A stretch of 64,000 nucleotides of DNA from Streptomyces endophytica (GTDB lineage Bacteria > Actinomycetota > Actinomycetes > Streptomycetales > Streptomycetaceae), in contig NZ_CP110636.1 of assembly GCF_026153355.1 (NCBI RefSeq), forward strand, positions 5,580,001 through 5,644,000. The letters run 5' to 3'. The translations under genes were made by a program, and so were the position numbers. The notes beneath the pieces were generated by a model. It was not told the DNA's origin. It worked only from the letters and a program-made list of their open reading frames with translations, and searched no databases. Shown piece by piece: positions 8,875-17,285 of the stretch (position 1 is its first letter; every line of letters begins with the position of its first letter).

Positions 8875-10081
8875 GCCGTACGACGAGACGGTGGACGGGT
8901 CCTTCGCCTGCCATCCGCACGAGAGGTATCGGCGCTGGCGTGCGACGGGCGAGGTCCGCAAGGTCCGCTTCTCCGGTCCCGCGCCGCTGGCCGGCTGGGT
9001 CGTCACCGGGTACGCGGCCTGCCGGGCGGCCCTCGCCGACCCGCGGCTGAGCAAAGACGGCGCGACCGAGATGTTCGCCCGGTACGCGGGACTGCCGACG
9101 GGCGGTCCGGGTGGAGCGCTCACCACCCACATGCTCAACTCCGACCCACCGCGCCACACCCGGCTGCGCCGGTTGGTGCAACAGGCTTTCACTCAGCGGC
9201 GGGTGACGAGCCTGCGCCCCGGGATCGAAGCCCGGGTCACCGCACTGCTCGACGCGCTGGACGGGCCGGACGTACCGGACGAAGTCGATCTGATCGACCG
9301 GTTCGCGCTGCCGCTGCCGCTGGCCGTGATCTTCAACCTGCTCGGTGCGGACCCGGCCGACCCCGGGATCCTGCAGGTCCGGGGCCACACGGTGACCGGG
9401 GACGAGGGCGATGGCGAGGTGTCCGTCCCGACCGCCGAGACGATGCTGGACCGGCTGCGGGCCCTGATCGAGCAGAAGCGGGCCCATCCGGGCGACGACC
9501 TCCTGTCCGCTCTCGCCGCCGCCCGTGACGAGGGTGACCGCCTCACTGAGGAGGAGGTCACCTCGATGGCGTTCCTGCTGGTGCTCGCGGGCCACCAGAC
9601 CACCGTCAACCTGATCGCCAACGGCCTGTACGCCCTGCTCACCCACCCCGGGCAGCTCGCCGCGGTGCGCGCCGACCCCTCGCTGCTCCCGCGCCTGACC
9701 GAGGAAGTCCTGCGCCACGAGAGCCCATTCGGCATTGCGAGCCTGCGCTACACCACGCAGCCGGTGACGATCGCGGGCACGACGATCCCGGCCGGGGAGT
9801 TCGTGCAGATCGCGCTGCTGGCCGCCAACCGCGATCCGGAGATCTTCACGGACCCCGACCGGTTCGACCTCACCCGTGACGCCTCCGGGCACCTGGCGTT
9901 CGGCCACGGCATCCACCGCTGTCTCGGCGCGCCGCTGGCGCGCCTCCAGGCCGAGATCGCCTTCGGCCACGTACTGCGGCGCTTTCCCGCTCTACGCCTG
10001 GCCGCCCCGGACCGCGCCCCCGCCTGGCAGGACAACCCGCGGCACCGGGGACTGCTCACCCTGCCGGTCCGGCTGCGCTGA
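8861..10081 (+). CDS. Cytochrome P450, canonical bacterial class
   Basis: A 406-residue soluble P450 with all family motifs: I-helix LAGHQTT (242-248), ExxR at E282-R285, PDRFD, and the heme pocket FGHGIHRCLG with axial C354. It resembles the CYP105/CYP107 enzymes of streptomycetes. GTG 8861 lies inside the end of the preceding P450 gene, so the two are translationally coupled and probably act in one pathway. Its role could be a second cross-link or a hydroxylation of the AWYFWY-derived peptide; this is inference. No ferredoxin or reductase gene is nearby, so redox partners must come from elsewhere. Confidence 0.92.
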   Translation: MPLPEPYDETVDGSFACHPHERYRRWRATGEVRKVRFSGPAPLAGWVVTGYAACRAALADPRLSKDGATEMFARYAGLPTGGPGGALTTHMLNSDPPRHTRLRRLVQQAFTQRRVTSLRPGIEARVTALLDALDGPDVPDEVDLIDRFALPLPLAVIFNLLGADPADPGILQVRGHTVTGDEGDGEVSVPTAETMLDRLRALIEQKRAHPGDDLLSALAAARDEGDRLTEEEVTSMAFLLVLAGHQTTVNLIANGLYALLTHPGQLAAVRADPSLLPRLTEEVLRHESPFGIASLRYTTQPVTIAGTTIPAGEFVQIALLAANRDPEIFTDPDRFDLTRDASGHLAFGHGIHRCLGAPLARLQAEIAFGHVLRRFPALRLAAPDRAPAWQDNPRHRGLLTLPVRLR

Positions 10082-11097
10082 CGGCAGAGGCCTTCCCCCA
10101 GTAGGTGGCTGACGCGGGTACGGTCGAGCGGGTGGCCGTTCCACCGGGCATCGAGCTGAGCACCGCCGCACCCAGGGCCCAGATCCACGCTCTCGCCCCG
10201 CTGTTGCGAATGGCAGGTATCGGGGTCGTCCGGAGTGGCACATTCCTGCCCTCAACGTCCCCCTCCAGAACGCCAATCAACACGCGGCGAGTCGCGACAA
10301 GCTCGCGGACCAGGCTGTAGCCGGGCGGGAGGCCCGTCAGTCACGACAACGATCTCCACAAAGACTTGACGTAGCGAAGTTGAGGAAATGGCGACGGCGC
10401 GGATGCGTGGGCCGCGTTCAGCTGACGGAACATCTGGAAAGTCAGCTTTGGGTCAGCATCGACGGCGCTACGCCGGGAAACAGGCGACTCCCGGGGCATG
10501 CGGCACGTCGCGATCCAAATCTCCACAGGTCCTGCGTCGAAATCCGATCTCAATTGTACGCCCACGAGCACAACCGCCCCTTGAGCCTCTCACACCCAAT
10601 TGAATTACTGGAGTTGCCCAAGCACTCGTGAGACCAATCGAACCCGACTCTGCGCTTGGGAATCAAGTGGATTTCGTCAGCAGAGGTCTTTTCGGCCCGC
10701 GAAATCATGCCGCCTCGGGGGCACGCGTAGACGTGCGGCTCCGGCTCTCGTCGACCGTGGTTCACCGCTCTCTCCGATACGACATCGGCAGAGCCGGCTT
10801 GACCACCGCCCACGGCTCGTCAGCAACGTCCCATGGCTTCGACCGGGCCGTCACACACTCCCGGATCACCGGTCCCGGAACGACCCAACCACCTCGTAGA
10901 TCCTTTCGTCAGGAGTTTCAAGGCGTTGGCGGCGCACTTCTCCGAACTGACGGAGCCTCATGAGGCACGAGTGATTATCCCGTTTGACCTAATCCGCCAT
11001 TTACGCATCGCGGATTATCCGGTTCAGTGTATCCACGGTCGACTTCAGTCGAGTCTCACAGCTTCTGATTGAGCGCGGAAACGTTGGGAGCGGCCAC
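10082..11097. other. Kilobase gap of lower GC content between the two RiPP operons
   Basis: No frame here has recognisable domains. Base composition from about 10330 on is visibly less GC-rich than the flanking genes, which fits acquired or decayed DNA. The end of the gap must carry the promoter of the 11098 operon. It holds an inverted repeat with arms TAATCCGC (10990-10997) and GCGGATTA (11010-11017), spaced by 12 nt, about 80 nt upstream of the start. The repeat is a candidate operator. TTGACC at 10984-10989 could be a -35 element, but no matching -10 was found. Confidence 0.45.
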
Positions 11098-13059
11098 ATG
11101 CGAATCTGCTTTCTAACCAAATACCCCCCGATCCAGGGCGGCGTCAGCATGCACTGCTATTGGGCGGCGAGGGGTCTGGCTGAACGCGGCCATCAGGTCG
11201 TCGTGGTCACCAACGCCGACGAGGTCGAAGATACCTTCCGCATCCGCATTCCCGAGGCGGATCTCGCTGAAGGCGGCCACTACCAGCCGCGATTTCCGGA
11301 AACCGGCGGATCGGTGACAGTGATCAGCACCCGGCCGCCGGACCGCCGGGAGCTCTACTACATCCCCATGGGGAATCCCACCGTCAGCCGGCTCGCCGGC
11401 ATCGCGACCGACGTGATCCGCGACCACGGCTGCCATGTCGCCTTCTCGTACTACCTGGAACCGTATGGCCTCGCGGCCCTTCTGGCCGGCCGGTTCACCG
11501 GGGTGCCGTACGTCTTCAAGCACGCGGGCAGTGACCTGCACCGCCTCATGCGGCTCCCGGAGCTGCGCACCACCTACACGGAGGTGCTGCGCGGCGCCAG
11601 CCGGGTCATCTCCCGGGGCCCCTCGCGGGCCCGGTTGCTGGAGGCCGGCGTCCCGGAGGAAGTCCTCACGGCGCAGGCCGCGTTCGGGCTGCCGACCTCG
11701 TTCTTCAACCCGACGGGTGCATCCCGCTCCCTCGGCCAGTGGCTGGCGACCGGCGGCAGTCCGGGCCCCTACCCCGACGACGACCTGCCGGTGCTCGGTA
11801 TGTACGGGAAGCTCGGCGAGTACAAGGGCTCCCTGGACGTGCTGCATGCCATGGCGCGGCTGCGGGACGAGGGATTCCGGTTCCGCCTGCTGGCCGCGTC
11901 CCACGGATGGCAGGAGCAGGCCTTCCGGCGACTGGCGGAGGAGCTTGGGCTCAGCGATCACGTGCACCTCATCCCGTTCGTGCCGCACTGGCACATCCCC
12001 GCCTTCATCCGCAGCTGCACGGCGGTCGCCTTCCTGGAGCGCGAATTCCCCATCGCCGCGCACACCCCGACGATCCCCACGGAGGTCATCGCCTGCGGCG
12101 GCCCGCTCGTCGTCTCCGCCGAAGTCGCCGCCAAGCAGCTCTTCCGGGCGTCGATCCGCGACCGCCGCAACGTGATCGTCACCAATCCGCGCCGTCACGA
12201 GGACCTGGCAGCGAGCCTCCGCTACGCGCTGGAGGACAGCGCCCGCGCTCGCGCGATCGGACTGCGGGGCCATGCCGAGCTGCGCTACGAGCAGTCGTAC
12301 GACTCGTACATCGGCGAGTTGGAGGGGCTGCTGACCGAGGTCGTGGCCGAGCCGCCGACGTACGGGTCCCGCACCCGGACGACGGCCGACGCCCCCTCGG
12401 ACGCGGAGCGGGTGCTGCGTGCCGTGGGGCGCTTCTACCCGCGCACCCGGGCCCTGTTGACGGCCGACGACGAGCAGCGGCTCCGCCGCCGGACCGTGCC
12501 GGGACTCCCGACCACCGGCCACGACAGCGAAAACCGGCGCGGCACGGCGCTCGGGGTCGGCCAGCTGCTACTGGACCTGCTGCCGGAGCCCGCCTCGGTG
12601 ATCCGTGACGTGTGCCGGTACGAGTACAAGATCCATCAATGGACGCGTGACGCCGGCCCGGCCCGCAAACCCGTCGAGGCACCCGGAGCGGACGGCGGAT
12701 GGCGGGCCCACCCGGAGCGGGCGCGGCCGGTGTTCGTCGGCGAGGGGGAGATCGTGGAATTCGCCCACGACGTGGAACCCGTCATCGAGGCCCTGGCGCA
12801 AGGCAGGCCGGGCGCCCCGGGCGAGGGTCCGCTGTGCGTCCTCTTCCATGAGGCGGCGGCTCCTCTGCGGGTGAGCGAACCCACCGCGTGGGTCATCCGG
12901 CTGCTGCGGGCCGGCGGGCGTCCGACCGTCGCCCAGATCGAGGAAGCGGTCCGGAAGCGCTATCCGGCGGCCATCCGGGACTCGGGGCGGGCTGCGTCCG
13001 GGCAGTGCCGGGACCTCCTCGAAGGCCTGTTCTGGGAGGGGCTCGTCACCTTCGACTGA
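11098..13059 (+). CDS. GT4 glycosyltransferase fused to a partner-like C-terminal region
   Basis: A 653-residue product. Residues 1 to about 420 form a GT-B glycosyltransferase of family GT4: the N-terminal Rossmann start MRICFLTKYPPIQGGVSMH, GMYGKLGEYKG opening the second domain, and the acidic donor-site stretch around PTIPTEVIACGG. Residues 440-653 are not glycosyltransferase. They read FYPRTRALL, then LLPEPASVIRDVCRYEYKI, then a winged-helix-like RVSEPTAWVIRLLRAGGRPTVAQIEEA, a layout like DUF2063/MbnC-type partners of MNIO enzymes. The product also ends in PqqD-like style. ATG 11098 is preceded by GGGAG. It heads the operon with the Cys-rich precursor and MNIO, suggesting peptide glycosylation. 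The C-terminal assignment is inference. Confidence 0.75.
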   Translation: MRICFLTKYPPIQGGVSMHCYWAARGLAERGHQVVVVTNADEVEDTFRIRIPEADLAEGGHYQPRFPETGGSVTVISTRPPDRRELYYIPMGNPTVSRLAGIATDVIRDHGCHVAFSYYLEPYGLAALLAGRFTGVPYVFKHAGSDLHRLMRLPELRTTYTEVLRGASRVISRGPSRARLLEAGVPEEVLTAQAAFGLPTSFFNPTGASRSLGQWLATGGSPGPYPDDDLPVLGMYGKLGEYKGSLDVLHAMARLRDEGFRFRLLAASHGWQEQAFRRLAEELGLSDHVHLIPFVPHWHIPAFIRSCTAVAFLEREFPIAAHTPTIPTEVIACGGPLVVSAEVAAKQLFRASIRDRRNVIVTNPRRHEDLAASLRYALEDSARARAIGLRGHAELRYEQSYDSYIGELEGLLTEVVAEPPTYGSRTRTTADAPSDAERVLRAVGRFYPRTRALLTADDEQRLRRRTVPGLPTTGHDSENRRGTALGVGQLLLDLLPEPASVIRDVCRYEYKIHQWTRDAGPARKPVEAPGADGGWRAHPERARPVFVGEGEIVEFAHDVEPVIEALAQGRPGAPGEGPLCVLFHEAAAPLRVSEPTAWVIRLLRAGGRPTVAQIEEAVRKRYPAAIRDSGRAASGQCRDLLEGLFWEGLVTFD

Positions 13060-13140
13060 CGCGCCCCGGAGCCCGGTAAGCGCGACAGGCCGCCCCAGCG
13101 GCGGCAACACATATCCGCACCATCACGAAGAGGAGGAATG

Positions 13141-13353
13141 ATGAGCGAATCGGCCAACGAGTCGAACGACGCGATCGAGGTGCGAGGAACCGTCAACGCC
13201 GCGAAATACAAGGCGGCCAAGGCGCTCGGTGGCGAGGACACCGTCTTCGAGCTGCGCGCCATGAAGCCGGCCCGAGGAGCGGCGGCCGGGCAGATCACCT
13301 GCATCGTCTGCCTGATCTGCGTCGTCTGCGCGGCAGCAGCGCCCACCAGCTGA
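13141..13353 (+). CDS. RiPP precursor with C-terminal CxxCxxCxxC motif
   Basis: The 70-residue peptide (or 71 from ATG 13138) has a charged leader (SESANESNDAIEVRGTV, then Lys/Ala-rich) and a short hydrophobic tail, TCIVCLICVVCAAAAPTS, with four Cys exactly three residues apart. AGGAGGA at 13131-13137 fits ATG 13141 better than 13138. It lies directly before a DUF692/MNIO gene. MNIO enzymes modify Cys, Asp or aromatic residues of precursor peptides, as in methanobactin, TglA and the bufferins, so the Cys row is the likely substrate. I do not recognise the precursor family. Confidence 0.8.
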   Translation: MSESANESNDAIEVRGTVNAAKYKAAKALGGEDTVFELRAMKPARGAAAGQITCIVCLICVVCAAAAPTS

Positions 13354-13361
13354 GGCCCACT

Positions 13362-13397
13362 GCCTGTTCCGCCTCGGCGCGCCGAGGCGGAACAGGC
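13362..13397 (+). terminator. Perfect 36-bp palindrome after the Cys-rich precursor
   Basis: Two 18-nt arms (13362-13379 and 13380-13397) are exact reverse complements, starting GCCTGTTCCGCC. It begins 8 nt after the precursor stop. Like the hairpin after the AWYFWY gene, it probably attenuates read-through into the enzyme genes or protects the precursor mRNA. A palindromic protein-binding site is possible but less likely at this position. Confidence 0.7.
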
Positions 13398-13449
13398 GGC
13401 CGGCCACACCACACGTCAGCAACCCGCAGCACCCACGGAGGTGAATAAC

Positions 13450-14289
13450 GTGCATGGACCACCTGTTCTGGGCGTCGGGCTCGGCTACCGGCAGGAGTTG
13501 CGTCAGATGATCCTGGAGTCGGCCGACGTGATCGACTTCCTCGAACTCATCACCGACCAGTACATCGACGGCCCACCGCACCGGGATGCGGAGGCCGTGG
13601 ACCTGTCCGCCCGGTTCCCGGTCCTCCTGCACGGCGTCGACATGTCCCTGGGTACCGACCAGGCGCCCGACGCCGAGTACGTCGGAAAGATCCAGCGGCT
13701 GGCCGAACGGGTGCACCCCGAGTGGATCAGCGACCACCTGTGCTTCACCCAGGTCCCCGGACTCAACCTCGGCCAGCTGACGCCGCTCGCCTTCACCCCG
13801 GAGACCGCCCGCATCGCGGCCCGTAACATCAAGAGCGTTGCGCGGGAGTTCGACCAGCCCTTCGCGGTGGAGAACATCTCCTACTACTTCCGCGTCCCCT
13901 GGTCCACGCTCAGCGAGGCAGAGTTCCTCACCGAGGTCGTCGACAGGGCCGACTGCCATCTGCTCCTCGACCTCACCAACGTCGTCAACAACGCGACCAA
14001 CCTGGAGTACACCGCGGAGGAGTTCCTCGACCGGATCCCGCTGGAACGCGTCCTGCAAATCCACCTTGCCGGCGGCTACTGGCACAACGGGGTGCTGCTG
14101 GACACCCACAGCCATCCGGTCCCCCGGGACGTCCTGGAGCTGCTGGGCTCCTACGCTCCGCGCATGCCCGCCCTGAAGGCGGTCATGATCGAACGCGACC
14201 AGAATTTCCCGCCCCCCGCCGAGCTGCTCGCTGAACTCGCCGGTGTCCGCGGGGTCCTCGCCCCGTCCTGGCCGACGGCCCTGGTGTGA
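13450..14289 (+). CDS. DUF692 multinuclear non-heme iron oxygenase (MNIO)
   Basis: A 279-residue TIM-barrel enzyme of the MbnB/TglH/ChrH family, which oxidises RiPP precursors with an iron cluster. Expected metal-site motifs are present: LLHGVDMSLG (H61), SDHLCF (D95, H96), VENISYY (E141, N142), LLLDLTNVVNNA (D174), QIHLAGG (H205), LLDTHSHPV (D218, H220) and IERD (E248). GTG 13450 is preferred to GTG 13441 because GGAGGTGA (13437-13444) is then correctly spaced. It follows the Cys-rich precursor and its hairpin and precedes its partner gene by 12 nt. The family call is strong; the reaction here is unknown. Confidence 0.93.
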   Translation: MHGPPVLGVGLGYRQELRQMILESADVIDFLELITDQYIDGPPHRDAEAVDLSARFPVLLHGVDMSLGTDQAPDAEYVGKIQRLAERVHPEWISDHLCFTQVPGLNLGQLTPLAFTPETARIAARNIKSVAREFDQPFAVENISYYFRVPWSTLSEAEFLTEVVDRADCHLLLDLTNVVNNATNLEYTAEEFLDRIPLERVLQIHLAGGYWHNGVLLDTHSHPVPRDVLELLGSYAPRMPALKAVMIERDQNFPPPAELLAELAGVRGVLAPSWPTALV

Positions 14290-14301
14290 GGAGGCGGCGC
14301 C

Positions 14302-15123
14302 ATGAGAGAGCTTGAACGACAGCAGGCGCTGGCGCGTTTCCTCACCGACCCCCTGGCGCGCCAGGCCGTACTGGACCACGCCCCGGCTGACGGCCCGGCC
14401 TGGCCCGACCGGCGGGACATCGCGGACCGGCTGCGCGAGCTGGACCAGCCCCGTGTGTCGATGTTCTCCCGGCTCCTGCTCGCCAATCGGGTCGCGAAAA
14501 TCGCGGATGTGCTGCCGCTGACGGCCTGGGCACTCGGTGAGCGGCTCCCGGCCCTGGTGGAGGAGTACAGCCTGCGCAGCCCGGTCCTCGATCCGAAGAA
14601 GCGTCACCAGGCCTTGGCCTTCGCCGGCTTCCTCCAGAAGGAGGCGGAACGGACCGCCGCACCGGGCCCGGCATACCTGCCCGACGTGCTGGCTTACGAG
14701 ACCGCGCTGGTTCACATCCGCCTCGCGCCCGCCTCCGCCCCTGCCCCGCACCTGTCCCTGGTCACCGCTGACCTCCACCGCATACGGCCCCGGCTCGCTC
14801 CCTCCGCGCGGCTGCTCGCCCTCGACCACGACATCGAGGAGATCGTCGCCTGCCACGACCGCGGTGAGCCGCCACCGCCCCCCAGCCCCCGCCGCACCCT
14901 CCTGCTGCTCCAGGGGATGCCCGACGGAAGCGTCCGGCAGGACGAGACCAACCAGGCCGTCGCCATGCTCGTCGAGGCCTGCACCGGGAGCCGGACCCTG
15001 GCCGTTGCGGTCGACGAGCTGGCGGCGCGCCTGAGTCCGAGCCCGCCGCCGGAGCTGCTCGCTGCCCACTGCCTCGACCTCTGCACCAGCCTCGCGGAAC
15101 GCGGGGCGATCACCCTCCGGTGA
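14302..15123 (+). CDS. Partner protein of the MNIO enzyme
   Basis: A 273-residue protein with no catalytic motif. Its N-terminal half is helical and follows the partner-protein pattern: LERQQALARFLTDPLARQAV, then NRVAKIADVLPLTWALGERLP-like sequence (LTAWALGERLPAL), then FAGFLQKE and LPDVLAYETALVHIR. The C-terminal half ends in a winged-helix-like Cys-rich stretch. MNIO enzymes such as MbnB and TglH require such partners (MbnC, TglI) to bind the precursor leader. ATG 14302 has GAGGAGG upstream. The same pattern recurs at the C-terminus of the GT4 fusion at 11098. Confidence 0.75.
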   Translation: MRELERQQALARFLTDPLARQAVLDHAPADGPAWPDRRDIADRLRELDQPRVSMFSRLLLANRVAKIADVLPLTAWALGERLPALVEEYSLRSPVLDPKKRHQALAFAGFLQKEAERTAAPGPAYLPDVLAYETALVHIRLAPASAPAPHLSLVTADLHRIRPRLAPSARLLALDHDIEEIVACHDRGEPPPPPSPRRTLLLLQGMPDGSVRQDETNQAVAMLVEACTGSRTLAVAVDELAARLSPSPPPELLAAHCLDLCTSLAERGAITLR

Positions 15124-15275
15124 GGCATCGGGTCACGCCCCGGCTCCAGACCTGGGCCTCGGAGCCGGGAAGGAGCGGCTGGAAGGCGACGCGGTTCAAT
15201 CCGCGCGCCTCGGCCCGACGCTGCCATTACCGAAGAAGAACCAGCTCACGAATCTCTGCTGGAGTACTTGGCCCG

Positions 15276-15318
15276 ACCGCACAGGACGACGACCGGGCCG
15301 GTCGTCGTCCTGTGCGGT
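15276..15318. terminator. Long inverted repeat closing the RiPP operon
   Basis: Two 21-nt perfect arms (15276-15296 and 15298-15318) flank one central base; the outer ends read ACCGCACAGG and CCTGTGCGGT. It lies between the partner gene and the convergent PLP gene, whose stop is at 15320. It is therefore almost certainly a bidirectional terminator. Confidence 0.8.
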
Positions 15319-15319
15319 G

Positions 15320-16585
15320 CTACCTGTTCGCGACCGCCGCTTCCCGGAGGACCCTGCCCGGTCCCGGCGTCGTCCCCAACGCCTGGTCGAGGTCGGCCCA
15401 CAGGTCCTCCACGTCCTCCAACCCCACCGAGAGCCGCAGCAGCTGGTCGCTGACTCCCGCGCCGCGGCGGTCGTCGGCGTCCACGATGCGGTGGCTGATG
15501 GACGCGGGGTGCTGGATGAGGGTGTCGACGCTGCCGAGGCTCACGGCCGGGGTGATCAGTCGGACGCCCGCGATGACGTCGTGGGGGTCGCCGGCTACCT
15601 CGAAGGCGACCATGGCGCCTCCGATGCGCGGGTAGTGGACGCGGGTGACGCGTGGGTCGGCGGCGAGCCGGCCGGCCAGCTCCGCCGCATTCGAGGACGC
15701 GGCTCGGACCCGTACGGGCAGCGTCGACAACCCACGGAGCAGCAGATAGCCGGCGAGCGGATGCAGCACTCCGCCCGTGGCGAACCGCACCTGGCGTAGC
15801 CGTCCGGCGAACTCCTCGTCGCAGGCCACCACGCCGCCCATGACGTCTCCGTGGCCGCCCAGGTATTTGGTGGCGCTGTGCAGGACGAGACGGGCTCCCT
15901 GCTCGACGGGGCGTTGCAGCACGGGGGTGGCGAAGGTGTTGTCGGCGAGCAGCGGGACGGAACCGCAGGCGTGCGCGACAGCTCTCAGATCGAGTTCGGC
16001 GAGGGTCGGGTTGGCCGGGCTTTCGACCATCACCAGGCCGGTGTCGGGACGCAGCGCGTCCGCGATGCCCGCCGGGTCGACCCAGGTCACCTCGGAGCCC
16101 AGCAGCCCTGCGGTGAGCAGGTGATCGCTGCATCCGTACAGCGGCCGTACGGCGACGACATGGCGCAGGCCCATTGCGCTGCGTACGAGCAGCACGGCGC
16201 TCAGCGCGGCCATCCCGGTGGCGAACGCAACCGCGCTCTCGGTGCCCTCAAGACGCGCGAGGGCGGACTCGAAGCGGGCGACGGTCGGGTTGCCGAGGCG
16301 GCCGTAGACGGGCGGGCCCTCCGGTTCGGCACCGTCGGTTGCGAAGGCGTCTATCCGGGCGGCCTCGCCCCGGCTGTCGTGCGAGGGGTAGGTCGTGGAC
16401 AGGTCGATCGGCGGGGCGTGCACCCCCTGCCGGGCGAGGTCGTCCCGCCCGGCGTGCACCGCCTCGGTGGCGAGCGCCCGGGGTGCGGGCACGCCCGGGA
16501 CACGACGACCGGTGTCGTCGAGAGCATGGCCGGATCCCTGTGGGTCGGCCGGTACGTCACATGCGTCAAAGCTGCCGGAGTCCAT
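15320..16585 (-). CDS. Cys/Met metabolism PLP enzyme (cystathionine gamma-synthase or methionine gamma-lyase type)
   Basis: A 421-residue fold-type I PLP enzyme. Visible motifs are EAVHAGRDDL near the N-terminus, YGRLGNPTV, ATGMAAL, the PLP aspartate region LLADNTFATP and the Schiff-base Lys in LHSATKYLGGHGDVMGG. Active-site sequence alone does not separate gamma-synthase from gamma-lyase. The divergent Lrp/AsnC gene 60 bp away resembles mdeA-mdeR arrangements, which favours a catabolic methionine gamma-lyase, but this is inference. ATG 16585 was chosen because upstream codons lie in the shared promoter region. Confidence 0.85.
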   Translation of the reverse strand: MDSGSFDACDVPADPQGSGHALDDTGRRVPGVPAPRALATEAVHAGRDDLARQGVHAPPIDLSTTYPSHDSRGEAARIDAFATDGAEPEGPPVYGRLGNPTVARFESALARLEGTESAVAFATGMAALSAVLLVRSAMGLRHVVAVRPLYGCSDHLLTAGLLGSEVTWVDPAGIADALRPDTGLVMVESPANPTLAELDLRAVAHACGSVPLLADNTFATPVLQRPVEQGARLVLHSATKYLGGHGDVMGGVVACDEEFAGRLRQVRFATGGVLHPLAGYLLLRGLSTLPVRVRAASSNAAELAGRLAADPRVTRVHYPRIGGAMVAFEVAGDPHDVIAGVRLITPAVSLGSVDTLIQHPASISHRIVDADDRRGAGVSDQLLRLSVGLEDVEDLWADLDQALGTTPGPGRVLREAAVANR

Positions 16586-16645
16586 GCCCAGGAGTCTGAA
16601 CACCGAACGGGGTCGGATGGCCGGACCCCGTGCTACGTTCGAAAT

Positions 16646-17182
16646 ATGGCCGATTCTGTCGTACTGGATCCGGTGGATCTCCATCTGCTGCGGCTGCTCC
16701 AGAACGACGCACGGATGACGTACCGCGATCTCGCCGCGCAGGTCGGTGTCGCGCCGTCGACCTGCCTGGACCGGGTGACCAGGCTGCGCCGCTCGGGAGT
16801 GATTCTCGGCCATCAGCTGCGGCTGGACCCGGCGAAGCTGGGCCGGGGCCTGGAGGCACTGCTGTCCGTGCAGGTCAGGCCGCATCGGCGGGAGTTGGTG
16901 GGGCCGTTCGTGGAACGGATCCGGGCGCTGCCGGAGTCCATTACTGTCTTCCATCTGACCGGGCCCGACGACTATCTCGTCCATGTCGCGGTGGCGGACA
17001 TGGCGGATCTTCAGCGGCTGGTCCTCGACGGGTTCACCTCACGGTCCGAAGTGGCGCGCGTCGAGACCCGGTTGATCTTCCAGCAGTGGGACTGCGGCCC
17101 GCTGCTGCCACCCCGGCCCGAGGGTGCTCCCGCCTCCACGCCCACCTCCGACCATCAGGCCCCCGGGAACCCCGGGGCCTGA
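16646..17182 (+). CDS. Lrp/AsnC family transcriptional regulator
   Basis: A 178-residue protein with an N-terminal winged helix (LDLHLLRLLQNDARMTYRDLA-like, recognition helix APSTCLDRVTRLRRSGVI) and a C-terminal RAM/ACT domain (FHLTGPDDYLVHVAVADM). It is divergent from the PLP enzyme at 16585, with only 60 bp between them, so it probably controls that gene in response to methionine or a related amino acid. No ribosome binding site is seen before ATG 16646 and the gap is short, so the mRNA may be leaderless. Confidence 0.9.
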   Translation: MADSVVLDPVDLHLLRLLQNDARMTYRDLAAQVGVAPSTCLDRVTRLRRSGVILGHQLRLDPAKLGRGLEALLSVQVRPHRRELVGPFVERIRALPESITVFHLTGPDDYLVHVAVADMADLQRLVLDGFTSRSEVARVETRLIFQQWDCGPLLPPRPEGAPASTPTSDHQAPGNPGA

Positions 17183-17285
17183 TGCGTATACCGGTCCAAG
17201 CCGGAGCCACCCGCACGAGACCGCCTTCTACATCGCCTACGCCCCCGCCTGGGCACCAGGGAGGTCTGCCTGCCCGGAGTCGTGT

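Noticed and set aside
10105..10963. Several short frames between the two RiPP operons
   Set aside because: They overlap in different frames, lack start signals and match no family that I know.
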